Origin: Mycteria americana
Taxonomy: Eukaryota; Chordata; Aves; Ciconiiformes; Ciconiidae
Length of the DNA: 64,000 bases
Reading direction: 5' to 3'
Assembly (NCBI RefSeq): GCF_035582795.1
Contig: NC_134373.1
Location: forward strand, 17,630,001 to 17,694,000
Positions 27,222-37,707 of the stretch are shown here, in pieces. Made by a program: the position numbers and the translations under genes. The notes under the pieces are model-generated. The model was not told the DNA's origin and did no database searches. It saw nothing but the letters and a program-made list of their open reading frames with translations. Positions within the stretch are counted from its first letter, which is position 1. Each line of letters begins with the position of its first letter.

Positions 27222-27241
27222 AGCCCCCTCCCCACCCCCCC
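27222..27241 (+). repeat. C-rich tract, G-quadruplex motif on minus strand
   Basis: Runs of five, four and seven C separated by single bases. The minus strand therefore carries closely spaced G runs able to supply a four-run quadruplex if the longest run is split. Confidence 0.5.
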
Positions 27242-28177
27242 ATTTCTTCAGAATCTTGCAAAGATTCGTACTGCTGTCTCTCATTACAGACATGTCACTC
27301 ATGCAAAGACCTTCATAAAACAAAGACTTTCTTTTTTTTTATAACTTAACTGAAGAACTTCAAAATTATTGCCAACATGAGATAGCTATTTAAAAGATTG
27401 TTTTATACACCCTTTGATAAGCATGAATATAATAAAACATAGATCCTTCAAAACCTGCTAGGTGCTGCCTATACGGAGTGCCAGGCTTTCAGCTTGTGTT
27501 AATCAGTAGACGCAGTCTCACAGGTTTGGGCTATTTGGGGCTCGAGTTTCAGATTCTATTAAGAGCACAATTTAAGGCTTTGTTGCTAATTGTTTCAGAA
27601 GAAACAATCACTCCTCAGTTCAGGATTAAAAACTAGTATTTGTGTTTAAAAGGACATTTCAAATTTTTCTGCTAATAGCAGGTGAATGTGGCTACCTTCA
27701 GAAGCCAGTGAATGGTAGTTCACATACCGAGTACTGTAGCAGATTTTTTGTTTGTTTCTGTGATGTTTTGAATGTGCACTGAATGCTTATATTTTTCTGT
27801 CACTTCCACTTCCCAAACCTCCTGATACTGTTTATCAACATAGAAGGGACTTTTTCCACTGTTTTGCCAACATGAATCTGGCTGTATGACAAGTACATAA
27901 GGCTTTAAAGTAGTAGATGTCTCTGCTGCTTACCCGTGAATACGATGATACCATCTTGTTATGATCATAAAGCTCCACATACAAAACATTCTCCAGTTTT
28001 TATTTACAATTCATCACTGCCAGCCTACACTAATCCCACTGCATATAGTTATTTGCTTATTTACTGTATATACCATTTATGAATTGCAGTGGTCTGCAAG
28101 TTACATCTCTAGCCACTTACTCTGGATAGTGTTAGCTTACACTAATTTAACTACTCACATTCATTTTTTTGCTACAG

Positions 28178-28336
28178 GTAAAAACAATTGTCTATCTGTT
28201 GCATGGAGATGTGGAAGCAAATAAGAAGCAAGGCAGCAGAGTAAATCACTCCAGGTGGATGTTCCATCCTGCCCGGTGCAAAGCTGTGCCCGGCAGCATC
28301 TCCCTGCGCCCAGGGGCAAGCGGAGCAAGAGCGAAG
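28178..28336 (+). other. Orphan exon-like segment (159 nt, 53 open codons)
   Basis: The acceptor TCATTTTTTTGCTACAG ends at 28177 and the donor GTACGT begins at 28337 after GCGAAG. The length is exactly 53 codons and one frame is open from border to border, starting VKTIVYLLHGDVEANKK and ending GASGARAK. The second half is notably GC- and CpG-richer than its surroundings. No family is recognised. It is phase-compatible with the piece at 11070-11143 before it and the piece at 29772-29862 after it, but that could be chance. Confidence 0.2.
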
Positions 28337-29771
28337 GTACGTAGCGGGCCCATGGGGTGCCGTGCAGAATGGCCACTGTCACACCTGGTGGCACCTGGGA
28401 CCAGTGTCATGGTGATGAGCTGGTGCCCACTAGAAGTGCGTGGGGGGTTAGTTTGTTTTTCTTTGAAGGCTGATTTTTCTGGAAGTGCAGCAACTGAAGC
28501 TGGAAGCAGTAACTCTATTGTGAGAGCACTGCTCTGCCTGTAACAAAGGCTCTGTTGTGCTGGCTCGCAGCACAGTGCCCAAAGCTCAGGATGTTTTCAG
28601 CCTATTCACTTTTATTCGTATTTGAGTAAATCTGGCATGGCTGCTGGAGAATAATAGCATATATTAAGGCCCGTTTTAATCAAATGGATCCTTGATACAA
28701 AAATGTACTGTGATTTCTTTCTACTGGCAGTTTGCATGGCAAAGGCAATTCACTACAACTCTGAACTGCCAGTATGACCTTAAACAAAATCAATCATCTC
28801 AGATTCTGTCCTGGCAAATCACTCAGCAGAGTATACGTGGAAAAGGAAAGTCAGAAAACCTGTTACAACATCTTGATACTCAACCTAGCACAGCTCCAGC
28901 CAGAGTACCAATGAGAGTGGCTTTTGGGTTGCTCTGTCTTAGAGCATTGGAAGCCGCTGCAAGAATTCTGCCCCTCCTCTGCAGAATGAGAAACCTCGTT
29001 CAGTCGTTGAGAAGAGCTTCCAGTTGTGACCAGCAAAACAGAGAAGGAGAAGTCTATGTCCTTTTGGCCTACATTTTTATTCTCTTCTCTCAAAAGAAAC
29101 TACAAGAAATTTTATTAGGATTAATTAGTTCGTGCGTACTGAAAACTTTGAGATCCACAAGCCAAACTAAAAGCACCAAAAGTGCACAACCTTGTCATAA
29201 ACAGATGTACTTTCATTTATTGTATAGGCTATGTGATAGGAATGGTACACAGAATGTAAGGTCTGCTCTATGGAGGCTTTTAGAAGTGTGAAATAACAAA
29301 GAAAAACTCAGTATGGCAGTCAGCTGTAGTTTTCCCTTTGTTGAATTTAGTTTTGCTCCTTTTAAAGATTAAAGATATGTGTGTCGGTGACTTCCACTGA
29401 GTTTTCACTTGTGCTGGACATTGGTGCTGGGCATCAGATCACTTATCTAGTGTTCTGAAATACTATTTGTCGTACAGTCAGAGATTACAAAGATACAGCC
29501 TGTGCGATCTTAAGTAAATGTTGATGAATAGTGACAGCTTCTTTCTATTGTCTTACCTTCTGACCACAAGTATGCAATAAATAAGCATAAATGTAGAAGA
29601 GTAACCTAAAAGTTGTATCTGGCACATTCTTAAACAATTAGTGCACACACTTAAAATATTGTTAACATTTTCCTCTTTTAATAAAGTACAAAATAACTTA
29701 CATGGTTCTCTACAGAAATTACTTTTGGTGGAACGCTGATGAAGATCAGTTATCTCTGTTTATCTCTACAG

Positions 29772-29862
29772 GTTTTTAGGGAAGTTTTTTTGCTCTTCCT
29801 CTTCTTTTGCTGCTGCTGCTGTTTTAAGTATTCTTCCCGGACAGAAAGACCCGACATAGAAG
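29772..29862 (+). other. Orphan exon-like segment, hydrophobic/cysteine-rich frame
   Basis: The acceptor TTTATCTCTACAG ends at 29771 and the donor GTATGT starts at 29863 after AGAAG. The frame that starts at the first base is open for 30 codons. It encodes a short hydrophobic run followed by five cysteines and a charged tail (VFLLFLFFCCCCCFKYSSR, then TERPDIE). This resembles a membrane anchor with palmitoylation-type cysteines, but it comes from a pyrimidine run plus a short TGC repeat (29808-29822), which can give that look without selection. Confidence 0.18.
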
Positions 29863-30582
29863 GTATGTTCTCAAGGCTGACAGGCCTTGGCTGATAGGCC
29901 TCCTCTGCAAATTTTCACGACAGTTCTTTATCTTTAGCTCTTGCATGTCCAGTGGGCTGTGTTGCTGAGAGAGGCACAGCTTTCTGAGTCAGCAGAGGCC
30001 AGGGGTGAGGTCAGTACCACAGGTGTGCTCCGACGGTGACGCTGTGAGGGCGATTGCTACAGCAGGCGTTGACTGGCAGCCATCAGGAAAGGGGGCAAAC
30101 AGTGGCGGTTTTTCAAGCTGTGTTTTGAGGGGAGAAACCAAGTAGTTGCAGCCTATGTGAGACACTTTTCATATTTGAAATGAGATATAGTAAATTACAT
30201 TCAGTCACTCTGCAAATAACAAGAGCAAAATTACTGTTAAGATAGAGTTTGCAGAAGCCAGGGGGTTTTTTAAGAGCCATTATGTAGCCTAAAAATGATG
30301 TGTTCAGCAGGCCATTTAAGACTGACAGCAACTTGACCTAGGGCAGTTAAACTGAAAGCAAGACAAGTGTCCTGGCTGGCTTTCGTCACGGCATTTCTTC
30401 CCACATTTTCACTTGCATTATTTTAGTCTTGGTGTGACAGAGTTTCAGGACGTTTGTCCAGGAGCCTGGACAGACGATAGGTTATTAGCTGCAATCTGGG
30501 GGAAACAAAATATGCGTTAGTGTTGTGATTACTGGAACACTGATGGCAAAGGGCCACAGGTGGAAGCTGACATATGCCTGAG

Positions 30583-31183
30583 TGTGCTGGTTTTGGCTGG
30601 GGTAGAGTTAATTTTCTTCACAGTAGCTAGGATGGGGCTATGCTTTGGATTTGTGCTGGAATCAGTGTTGGTAACACAGGGATGTTTTTGTTATTGCTGA
30701 GCAGTGCTTACACAGAGTCAAGGCCTTTTCTGCCTCTCACCCCACCCCACCAGCGAGCAGGCTGGGGGTGCACAAGGAGCTGGGAGGGGACACGGCTGGG
30801 ACAGCTGACCCCAACTGCCCAAAGGGCTATTCCATACCATATGGCGTCATGCTCAATATATAAAGCTGGGGGAAGAAGAAGGAAGTGGGGGATGTCTGGA
30901 GTGATGGCGTTTGTCTTCCCAAGTGACCATTATGCATGATGGAGCCCTGCTTTCCTGGAGATGGCTGAACACTGCCTGCCCATGGGAAGGAGTGAATGAA
31001 TTCCTTGTTTCGCTTTGCTTGTGTGCGTGGCTTTTGCTTTCCCTATTAAACTGTCCTTATCTCAACCCATGAGTTTTCTCACTTTTACTCTTCTGATTCT
31101 CTCCCCCATCCCACGGGGGAGAGTGAGCGAGCGAGCGAGCGGCTGTGTGGGGCTTAGTTGGCAGCTGTGGTAAAACCACAACA
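30583..31183 (+). mobile_element. Solo LTR of a bird endogenous retrovirus, sense to SESTD1
   Basis: I recognise this ~600-base LTR from bird genomes, where the family is abundant. It opens with TGCTGGTTTTGGCTGGGG and closes with ACCACAACA. Landmarks in order are a CRE-like GCGTCAT (30845), a TATA box TATATAAAG (30857-30865), an ATTAAA polyadenylation signal (31045-31050), and a (GAGC)4 run (31125-31141) in the 3' part. No primer-binding site or viral frame follows, so it is a solo LTR left by recombination. The TG start may be 30583 or 30585. No clear target-site duplication is seen, perhaps because a second fragment lies against the right end. It sits in the same orientation as SESTD1 and could act as an alternative promoter. 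Class not settled (ERVL is my first guess). Confidence 0.85.
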
Positions 31184-31191
31184 GTCCTTTT

Positions 31192-31221
31192 AAATTAACT
31201 CTGTCCCAGTCAAAACCAGCA
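31192..31221 (-). mobile_element. Inverted scrap of an LTR 5' end
   Basis: Read on the minus strand these 30 bases begin TGCTGGTTTTGACTGGG and continue into AGAGTTAATTT, matching the first ~27 bases of the neighbouring LTR with about three differences. It lies eight bases beyond the LTR's right end, in opposite orientation. It may be the tip of a separate related insertion, or a fold-back made when the LTR inserted or recombined. Confidence 0.65.
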
Positions 31222-31399
31222 AACTGAGGCACTACCAACAACCAGTTTCCACCTGTGATCAATTTGACTTGCATTCAACACACACTCACGCACATGCATC
31301 TCCAAAGGGAAAAGCACGACTACTGCTGCATTAACAGGACTGCTAGCGCGAAGAAATCTGTAGTCAGTCAGACTCCAGCCTGCCCTACGCTGGATATTT

Positions 31400-32720
31400 A
31401 CAATAGCCCCTCAGTCACTGACAGGAGGCCGGGGCGGCGGGAAGGGGGCCCAGGCGGGGCCGGGCCGGGCCGGGCGGTGCCTGGCGGGGCCGAGGCCTGC
31501 GGGCCGCAGCGCTCGGCACCCCCTAGCGGGGCGGTGGCGGCGCATTGTCTGCCGGTGGGGCGGGGCTTTGCGTTGCCGTCCCTCGGCCGGGCCGGGTCCC
31601 GCGCAGCTGCCGCGGCGGCTCGGCGGGACGGGTGGGCGCTCCTGCGGCTCCGCGCCCCGCAGGCGGGGGGCGGGGGGGGGGGCGGAGGCGAGGGCAGCGG
31701 GGCGGAGGCGGGCCCGGCAGCGCTCGGTGCTCGCTGTCTCCTTGCCGACGGGGGAGGGCTCGGAGCCGCCTTCGTCCCCGGGGGCTGCCGCCGGGCCAGC
31801 GAGGCGGGACGAGGCTGCTGAGGGCGGCCGCCGCAGCCTGGCCGGAGAGGGTGGGTCCAGGCTCCGCCCCGCGTTCGCCCGCCCTGCCGCTGGCGTCCTC
31901 CTAGCCCGGGCACCCGGAGCGCTGCCGCCGGGTGAGTAGCCGCGTCCGGAGGGGCTCTTCCGTCTCCCCAGCCCTGCGGAGGGGCGCCCGGGCACGGCGC
32001 AGGCCCTGCGGCCTGGCCGCGCTTTGTTCCCCGGGCGGCGGCGTTGGAGCTGTGGGGCGCCCCGCTCCGTCGGGCGGCGGCTAGCTCCTGGCCCTCCCCG
32101 GGGGGCGGCCGTGGCCCGGGCCTTGCGGCAGGGCAGCCCTCCCGTGCCCGGCCTCCCTGGCCGGCGCCGCATCCCCGCGGCGGGCGGGCGGGCTAACGGG
32201 GTACCTGGCGGCTGGCTGCGGAGCTCGCCGCTTCCTTCCCCCCTCCCCCCGTTTCCCTGCCCGTTTGCGGGTCCCGCCGGCTGTTCCCGGGCTGGGGGCA
32301 CGGCAGGTCGGTACAGCCCAGGGGAACCCGCGCAACAGGTTCGGGTATTGTTCGTGCCGCCGCTACATGCGTGGCCGCGGTGGCGGGGGGGGCTCTCGGG
32401 TGGCCGCTGCCGCCTCGCCGGGGCCTGCCTTTGTGCGGGCGGCGGGCGCGGGAGGGCGGCGGCCCCCTCCCGCCGGGCCCCGCCGCGGCCGCGCCGCGGG
32501 TGCCACGGCAGGGTTAGGAAGGAAGGAGAGGGCTCGGGCAAGAGAGAGCTCCCCGGAGGGAGACGGGGGCGGGAGCCGGCTCGCCGATGCGCTCGGCTTC
32601 TCGTGGGGATTTTCCCGGTGCGTGGCCGCTGGTCAGTGCGGCGGCGGGCTGGTGGGGACGAGTCACGGCCGTGTCACTGCCTCGGCGTCGGGCGCTCCTG
32701 GGTTTCTGGAAGCGTTGCCT
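31400..32720 (+). promoter_or_regulatory. SESTD1: CpG-island promoter of SESTD1
   Basis: For about 1.3 kb base composition switches abruptly to very high GC with dense CpG pairs, unlike anything else in the window. It holds GC boxes (GGGGCGGGGC at 31557-31566), tandem GGGCC units (about 31457-31475), and a long G run with quadruplex potential (31663-31690). No TATA box is apparent inside, which fits a broad housekeeping-type promoter. It lies 5' of the noncoding exons of SESTD1 and contains a strong donor at 31932. The start site itself cannot be fixed from sequence. Divergent transcription to the minus strand is possible but unsupported. Confidence 0.85.
31700..31931 (+). other. SESTD1: SESTD1 noncoding exon 1 (5' end approximate)
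   Basis: The right border is the strong donor CGG|GTGAGT with GT at 31932-31933, inside the CpG island and the best donor there. The left edge is a placeholder: transcription could begin anywhere from about 31420. No start codon here is in frame with the SESTD1 coding exons, so the exon would be 5' untranslated. The assignment is inferred from position and donor strength. Confidence 0.55.
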
Positions 32721-35043
32721 GCTCGGGAAGCTGATTCACTGTTGAAGCAGTGGTTGCTCAGAGCCACGGTTGCCATTTTTTTGATTTTTGACAGGTCCAT
32801 TGTCTAGCAATTTTGTCTTTCTCCCCGTAACTGTAGTGTCCCTTGCTACTCCTTAACAGAGCTTTTTAGCCAGGCGGTTGTAGGAACGAGATCTCTAAAG
32901 CACCCTTTTTAAAAAAGAATTTGTACGAGTGTACGGAAGCGACTGCTTGAGTGGAGAATGGTTCCTTGGTTTTTGAGTTTTTGTAATTTTTTTTAATGAG
33001 CAAAACTGGTAAGGCTTACATGGATGGGTATTAGTAGATGCTTTGTCAGTTGTCCTTTCATCTGTCTTCATCCCAAAGGAAATACTGGTCCTCTGCATTT
33101 TAGTATTGCAGTGTCTGCATTGTCCTAACGATTGGATGTTGACTTTATTCACACATTAAAATTCACCTTGATGAGGAAGTACTGGGGTTTTTTTTTCCCC
33201 TTTTCCCTATTCTGTGACATCGTCTGTTAAGATTCAGTGTATAGTAAATAATGAATAGTGGTATTACATTATAGAAACAGAGATGGTGATGAACTTCTGC
33301 GCTAATGAGGGTTCTCATTTTTCTGAATGTGAGTTTTTATAGTCCTAGTCCCATTGTCTATACCAAGTGGAAACTTAAGGAGAAAAGGGGGAAGGTGGAC
33401 CGCAGAACAGAGCTGAAGCTTGATCAGAGAGGCCTACTGCTTGCTGGTAAGGTGCTGATCATGCTTTGCTCTGTCAGGGTGAAAAAAAAACAAAACAAAA
33501 AGTGTCACCAAAACTAGGAGCAATTACAATGTTCTTTTAGTGATGGGTTTTAGGATTTTGCACAATTCTTTACATCATAGTTTGCTGCTTGAAGAATCCC
33601 ATAAAATCACCTCAGCCAACTGTTTTTCCTAAAGTAGTGTGCTAATAGATGATATTTTATTTGCAGTTTAGATGATCTGTAACATCAGTTTTCCTAGAAA
33701 CAAAAGTTAAGAGAAAAAAAAAATGTATTTCTAAATTTCTTACAAGAAACAGGATCATGATGTTTCCTGGGGTTGTAGGCTGTAATTCTAAATTGACTGT
33801 GGAATTACATTTCTCAGTAAAGCTTACATAAATGGGAAATATACACGGTTTTGTTATTTTCCAGCAGCAGAATAAAGGAGTCAGGTGAAGTTCGGCTCAG
33901 TTTCAGTTGGCTGCTGCTTGGGAGTGGTAGTAGGGAGGGGAACTGGAGGTACTTATGGAAGGGACTAGATACATTGATGGTGAACTTTAGTGCAATGCTA
34001 CGTAACTATCCAGAGTCCTTAGGAATAGAGTATGAAGAGGAACACCTTTATTCCCCAGTGACTATGCGTGGTTGGGGAAATACAGAACACCTTCAATAGG
34101 TAGCTTCTGATAAAGTAGGCAAAGCCTACCCTAGGGTCTTGTAGGGATAAGAAGTGATGTTGCAGGACTTCCACTGCGTCTCTGTTCAAGCTGTCTTGAG
34201 CACTTACTATTGACACTCTTGTTCCTAATCTGTGGGTGTGTACTTTTGCCTTCTCTCCATCTTTTTGAGGCTGCTAGTTTATTTGCCTGACTAAAAAACT
34301 TCCGGTAATGCAAGTTTTTTTTAATTTAAAACTTGTTGTAAGAGAGATTACTGTAATGACTGGTGCATCTGACTAACTGTAAAACCTATGAAATGCGTTT
34401 AGCATCTTGGCTTCACCTGTAACACGATATACACTAATTTTGAGGGTTTGGGTTTCGTTGGTGGGTGGAATTTGATCAGTTACAAGGTTTCTTGCAAATC
34501 TTAAAGTATTTGCTGAGGTTTTACATTTGATGCTTACCTCTTAATTCTGCATCTTATAATACAAATAGGGACTATTTACATTTTTTAATTCAAGTTTTTT
34601 TTTTTTCTAATTTTATAGCAGTGATTAACTTAAGTTTGTAGGAATACTGTCTTCCTCTTTTAACAAAAAACACTAACACTGTTCTATTTTCAATTTTGCC
34701 TAAAAATCTGTGTAGATTACCTCTGACTGAAGTTTACTACAAGGATTCTGGTTCTTGTTACTTTCCCACTGCTTCCGGTACTGCCTCAGGAGCATTGCCT
34801 GCTAATTATAAACAATGTTGATGTCTACCATATGTTTTGGTAGAAAATACGGGATTCCTGCTGTCCCACTCAACTCGAATGCTTGGCTTACAAGTATTTG
34901 TGAATATATAATGGAAATGTTGACTCCCCTATCATGTAGCTTCGTAATAAACCCTTGTTTTCAGCCTCCAAGGAAATAAAGTTTTAGATCAAGTATTAAC
35001 ATCTAAAAATATGGTCAAATACTTTTTTCATTTAAATTTGCAG
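31932..35043 (+). other. SESTD1: SESTD1 intron 1
   Basis: The first ~800 bases are the second half of the CpG island; the rest is AT-rich and ordinary. It begins GTGAGT and ends TTTAAATTTGCAG. No nested gene or named repeat was seen. Confidence 0.55.
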
Positions 35044-35106
35044 AATCTGGGATCCGGAGCTCAAACTTGTATCCCTAACAGACAGTGTTGCATTCTAATA
35101 CCAATG
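35044..35106 (+). other. SESTD1: SESTD1 noncoding exon 2
   Basis: A 63-base segment lies between the acceptor TTTAAATTTGCAG and the near-perfect donor GTAAGTAAG (GT at 35107). It ends with an ATG (35104-35106) that becomes the start of a short upstream ORF after splicing to the next exon. The neighbouring introns lack such well-formed pairs of borders. I infer that it is 5' untranslated; a transcript would confirm. Confidence 0.6.
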
Positions 35107-35439
35107 GTAAGTAAGATCAATCTCTTCCAAAAATGAGATCTTTAAAATTTTCTTGCAATATATTTGGTTCTTATGGAGCTTTGACACTGATGAATAAACT
35201 GCACAGAACAATATCTTTGCAACTGGTTTTGCACAACCTTATTTAGGCTGTAACTCATGTCTTCTTTTAACTTACCTACTTTACTTGTTTTTCATCTTGC
35301 GACTTTTAAAAACCTTTAAAAGGTGCTATAACATAACCAAACCTTCTGATACTAAAGTTATGTTACATAGCTTGGCTTGGATACTATAAAATAGTGCAGC
35401 TTGTGTTACAGTGTCTCACATAGTGTTAGTGTCTCACAC

Positions 35440-36030
35440 AGAGACTAGTGTTTGCAAATATATTAGAGGGTGTTTAAGTATAAGACTGGAGATATGTGAA
35501 GTCTAATTTAAAGAGGGAGCTGTGGTTGTGGGTGAGAGTAAGGAAAGAAGTTTTAAAAGCATTGAGGTAGGTTGTTGCTGGTGTGGGGTTGATAAGCTTG
35601 TGCACAGAAGAGAAATGAGAGACTTGAGCACCTTGGGTGAGCAAATAGAAAAATGCACTGGCAAAGCTTTTTACTCTTTAGAGTAAATGAGAGGTGAGAG
35701 ACTTTGAAGTGAGGATATCCTTACAGCAGACTCTAAACTCAACAAGGAAGCAAGTGAAAATCAATATGGAGTGTTGTTTTCCTGTTTCTAGGTGAGAAGA
35801 TGAGCTGCTGCATTTTGGACAAGCTGAAGTTTGGAACGCTGGGACATAATGAACCCATTAAGAAGGAAATTACAATAGTTAAGAGGAGATGAAGGTATGA
35901 CTTAGGGCTTCACAGAATCAATGATTCAAGGGAGATAGATGTAATAGGCAAGTAAGAATTCAGAGCCAAGCTGACCTCCTACAGTGTTGGCAGAGTTGAA
36001 TTTGAGATGTGTTCTTAGAGGGATATCATG
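35440..36030 (+). repeat. Ancient LINE-like interspersed repeat
   Basis: The core near 35795-35885 (GAGCTGCTGCATTTTGGAC, GCTGAAGTTTGGAACG, then ACCCATTAAGAAGG and TTACAATAGTTAAGAGG) resembles an old repeat shared among amniotes that I remember from L2/L3-type LINE 3' regions. Flanks on both sides share its G/A-rich style and probably belong to the same copy, but the ends are not sharp. Family and exact limits need a repeat library. Confidence 0.4.
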
Positions 36031-37685
36031 AAGAATAAATGTTGACCAAACTAAGTAAGGCAAAAAAAAAAGGTGTTGGAAGAATGAGATAAATGGGTTT
36101 TATGTTAACTTGATGTTTTAGTCACTAAATGATATGTACAGCTGAACTTTAGAAAATGAATGGCCCTTCTTGAGGGAAAGGGTCAGGATGGACACGTAAT
36201 ACGTAGATGAAAGGTGCCATGGCTTATCTACTTTTAGGTGTTGGTAAGAGCAATGGTTTCTTTCTAATCAGTATGCCTTCAATGCGGGTTGTCTGTTTTC
36301 TGTCTGCTAGCATAGTGTTTGCTAGTTCTTTCATGTTATATTCTAATGTGGCCCTAGACAATAGTATCAGTGGAAAATCTATGAGCGTTACATCTATGCA
36401 AGATGCTCCAGGTAGCAGTTTAGAGAGCTTGCTTTTATATTCTCTGAAGCATGTGACTATTTATTTATTTATTGTAGTGGAATGCTACATGTTTAATTTT
36501 GAGGGGGTGGGAGAGAAGGAGAGGTGCTGTATTTACTGCAGGTGGTTGCTGTGGCCAATTTAATTTGTGGTTTGCAGCTGAAATGTTCAGAATTTTTAAC
36601 ATGAGCACAAAAACTAAAGACAGCTGTGCAAGTTAAGGAAAGATTTATTTCTCTTGTACACAGTAATTCAAGGGCAGCATAGATGATTATTTTTGTTTTG
36701 TATAGCAATGAATTTGTGTAATTCTGAAATATTTCGAAACTTAAATATGTGAATGAACAAGGTATTTATATACCAGATCTGGCATATTTCAATCTCTTCT
36801 ACTTTCTTTTTTGGTTCTCAAATTACTTTGTGAGCAAAGTTCTCAAATTACTTATTTATTCCTTATGAAGGGATTTGTATTGTTATCCTCATTGCGTCTG
36901 CCTCATGTGTTGTGCAGTGAGGAGGGGAAGCCACTACCATAAATTTTTTTTAAAAATACAGAGGAAATTGTTCAGGATGTTTCAAGGTCCACACAGAATC
37001 TTACTTTTGAGCTGGGAACTTTTCTGGTCAGGTATCAAACCCAAAGCTTTAGAGATTTGTAAACAGTCTTTTTATTAGCCTCTCATTTGTTTTCTTCATG
37101 TTTTGGGTCAGTTTTCTCCACCTAAAAAGGATGACTGCTTTTGTGTCTGCGATGCTTATGCCTACACACCCTACCCTACTTTTTCTCTCAAACAATCCCT
37201 TGCCCTTTCATACCCCCTGCTGCTCTATATAGCTTTCGGTTTAGAAGAGTATTTCTGCTGCCATTGTAGTGTCACTATACTGGGCTGAGAAGTGATTCTG
37301 AGGGTCTGAGCAACACATACTTGTAACCAATGCCAAGTATGTGTATTGTTATGAGATTGTAGATTGTTTTCTTATATAAATGTTATAAAAGGAACAAGAA
37401 GTTCTAATCTTGCACCCCAGAGGAAAGTGATTTTTCATTTGCTCCAGACTGCCAACAGTTGCACTCATCACTGCAGCTGTTTGTCTTTTGACTCGGTTGC
37501 TTATTGCCTGGAATTGTCCAATCTCTTTCCTCCCACTGTCTTAGTTTTAGGAAGTACTGAAGGCATAAGAGCCCTCTGTGATCTCTCATCACAAACGGGT
37601 TTTGGACAGTTCCTTAAAGAACCAGTGATAAGGTACTCATTTCCCCCAGCTCATTCTTGGAAGCTTTTATGACTTGTTTGGCATC

Positions 37686-37707
37686 TTTTTTTTTTTTTTT
37701 TTTTTTT
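37686..37707 (+). repeat. Poly-T tract (T22)
   Basis: The longest homopolymer of the window, in intron 2 of SESTD1. No retroelement body or target duplication beside it was recognised. Confidence 0.85.

Larger units (their letters stand above)
18994..30582. other. Intergenic DNA upstream of SESTD1
   Basis: No recognised coding gene. It includes an AT-rich candidate regulatory block (19920-20050), a C-rich tract (27222-27241), poly-T at 24408-24423, and two exon-like pieces (28178-28336, 29772-29862). The longest open frame, 199 codons at 28692-29291, has no recognisable domain. Region 22060-22900 is more G/A-rich and could be an old, decayed repeat, but I could not name it. Confidence 0.6.

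Noticed and set aside
28692..29291. 199-codon + strand open frame, the longest outside the CpG island
   Set aside because: No domain, no protein-like composition, and no splice or promoter context; it begins in ordinary spacer. Chance frames of this size are tolerable in 64 kb.
31411..32541. 376-codon minus-strand open frame and several + strand frames over the CpG island
   Set aside because: High GC removes stop codons, giving long frames on both strands at once. The translations are Pro/Arg/Gly/Ala-rich and resemble no protein.
36207..36563. 118-codon + strand open frame in SESTD1 intron 2
   Set aside because: No matching splice borders in phase with SESTD1 and no homology recognised.
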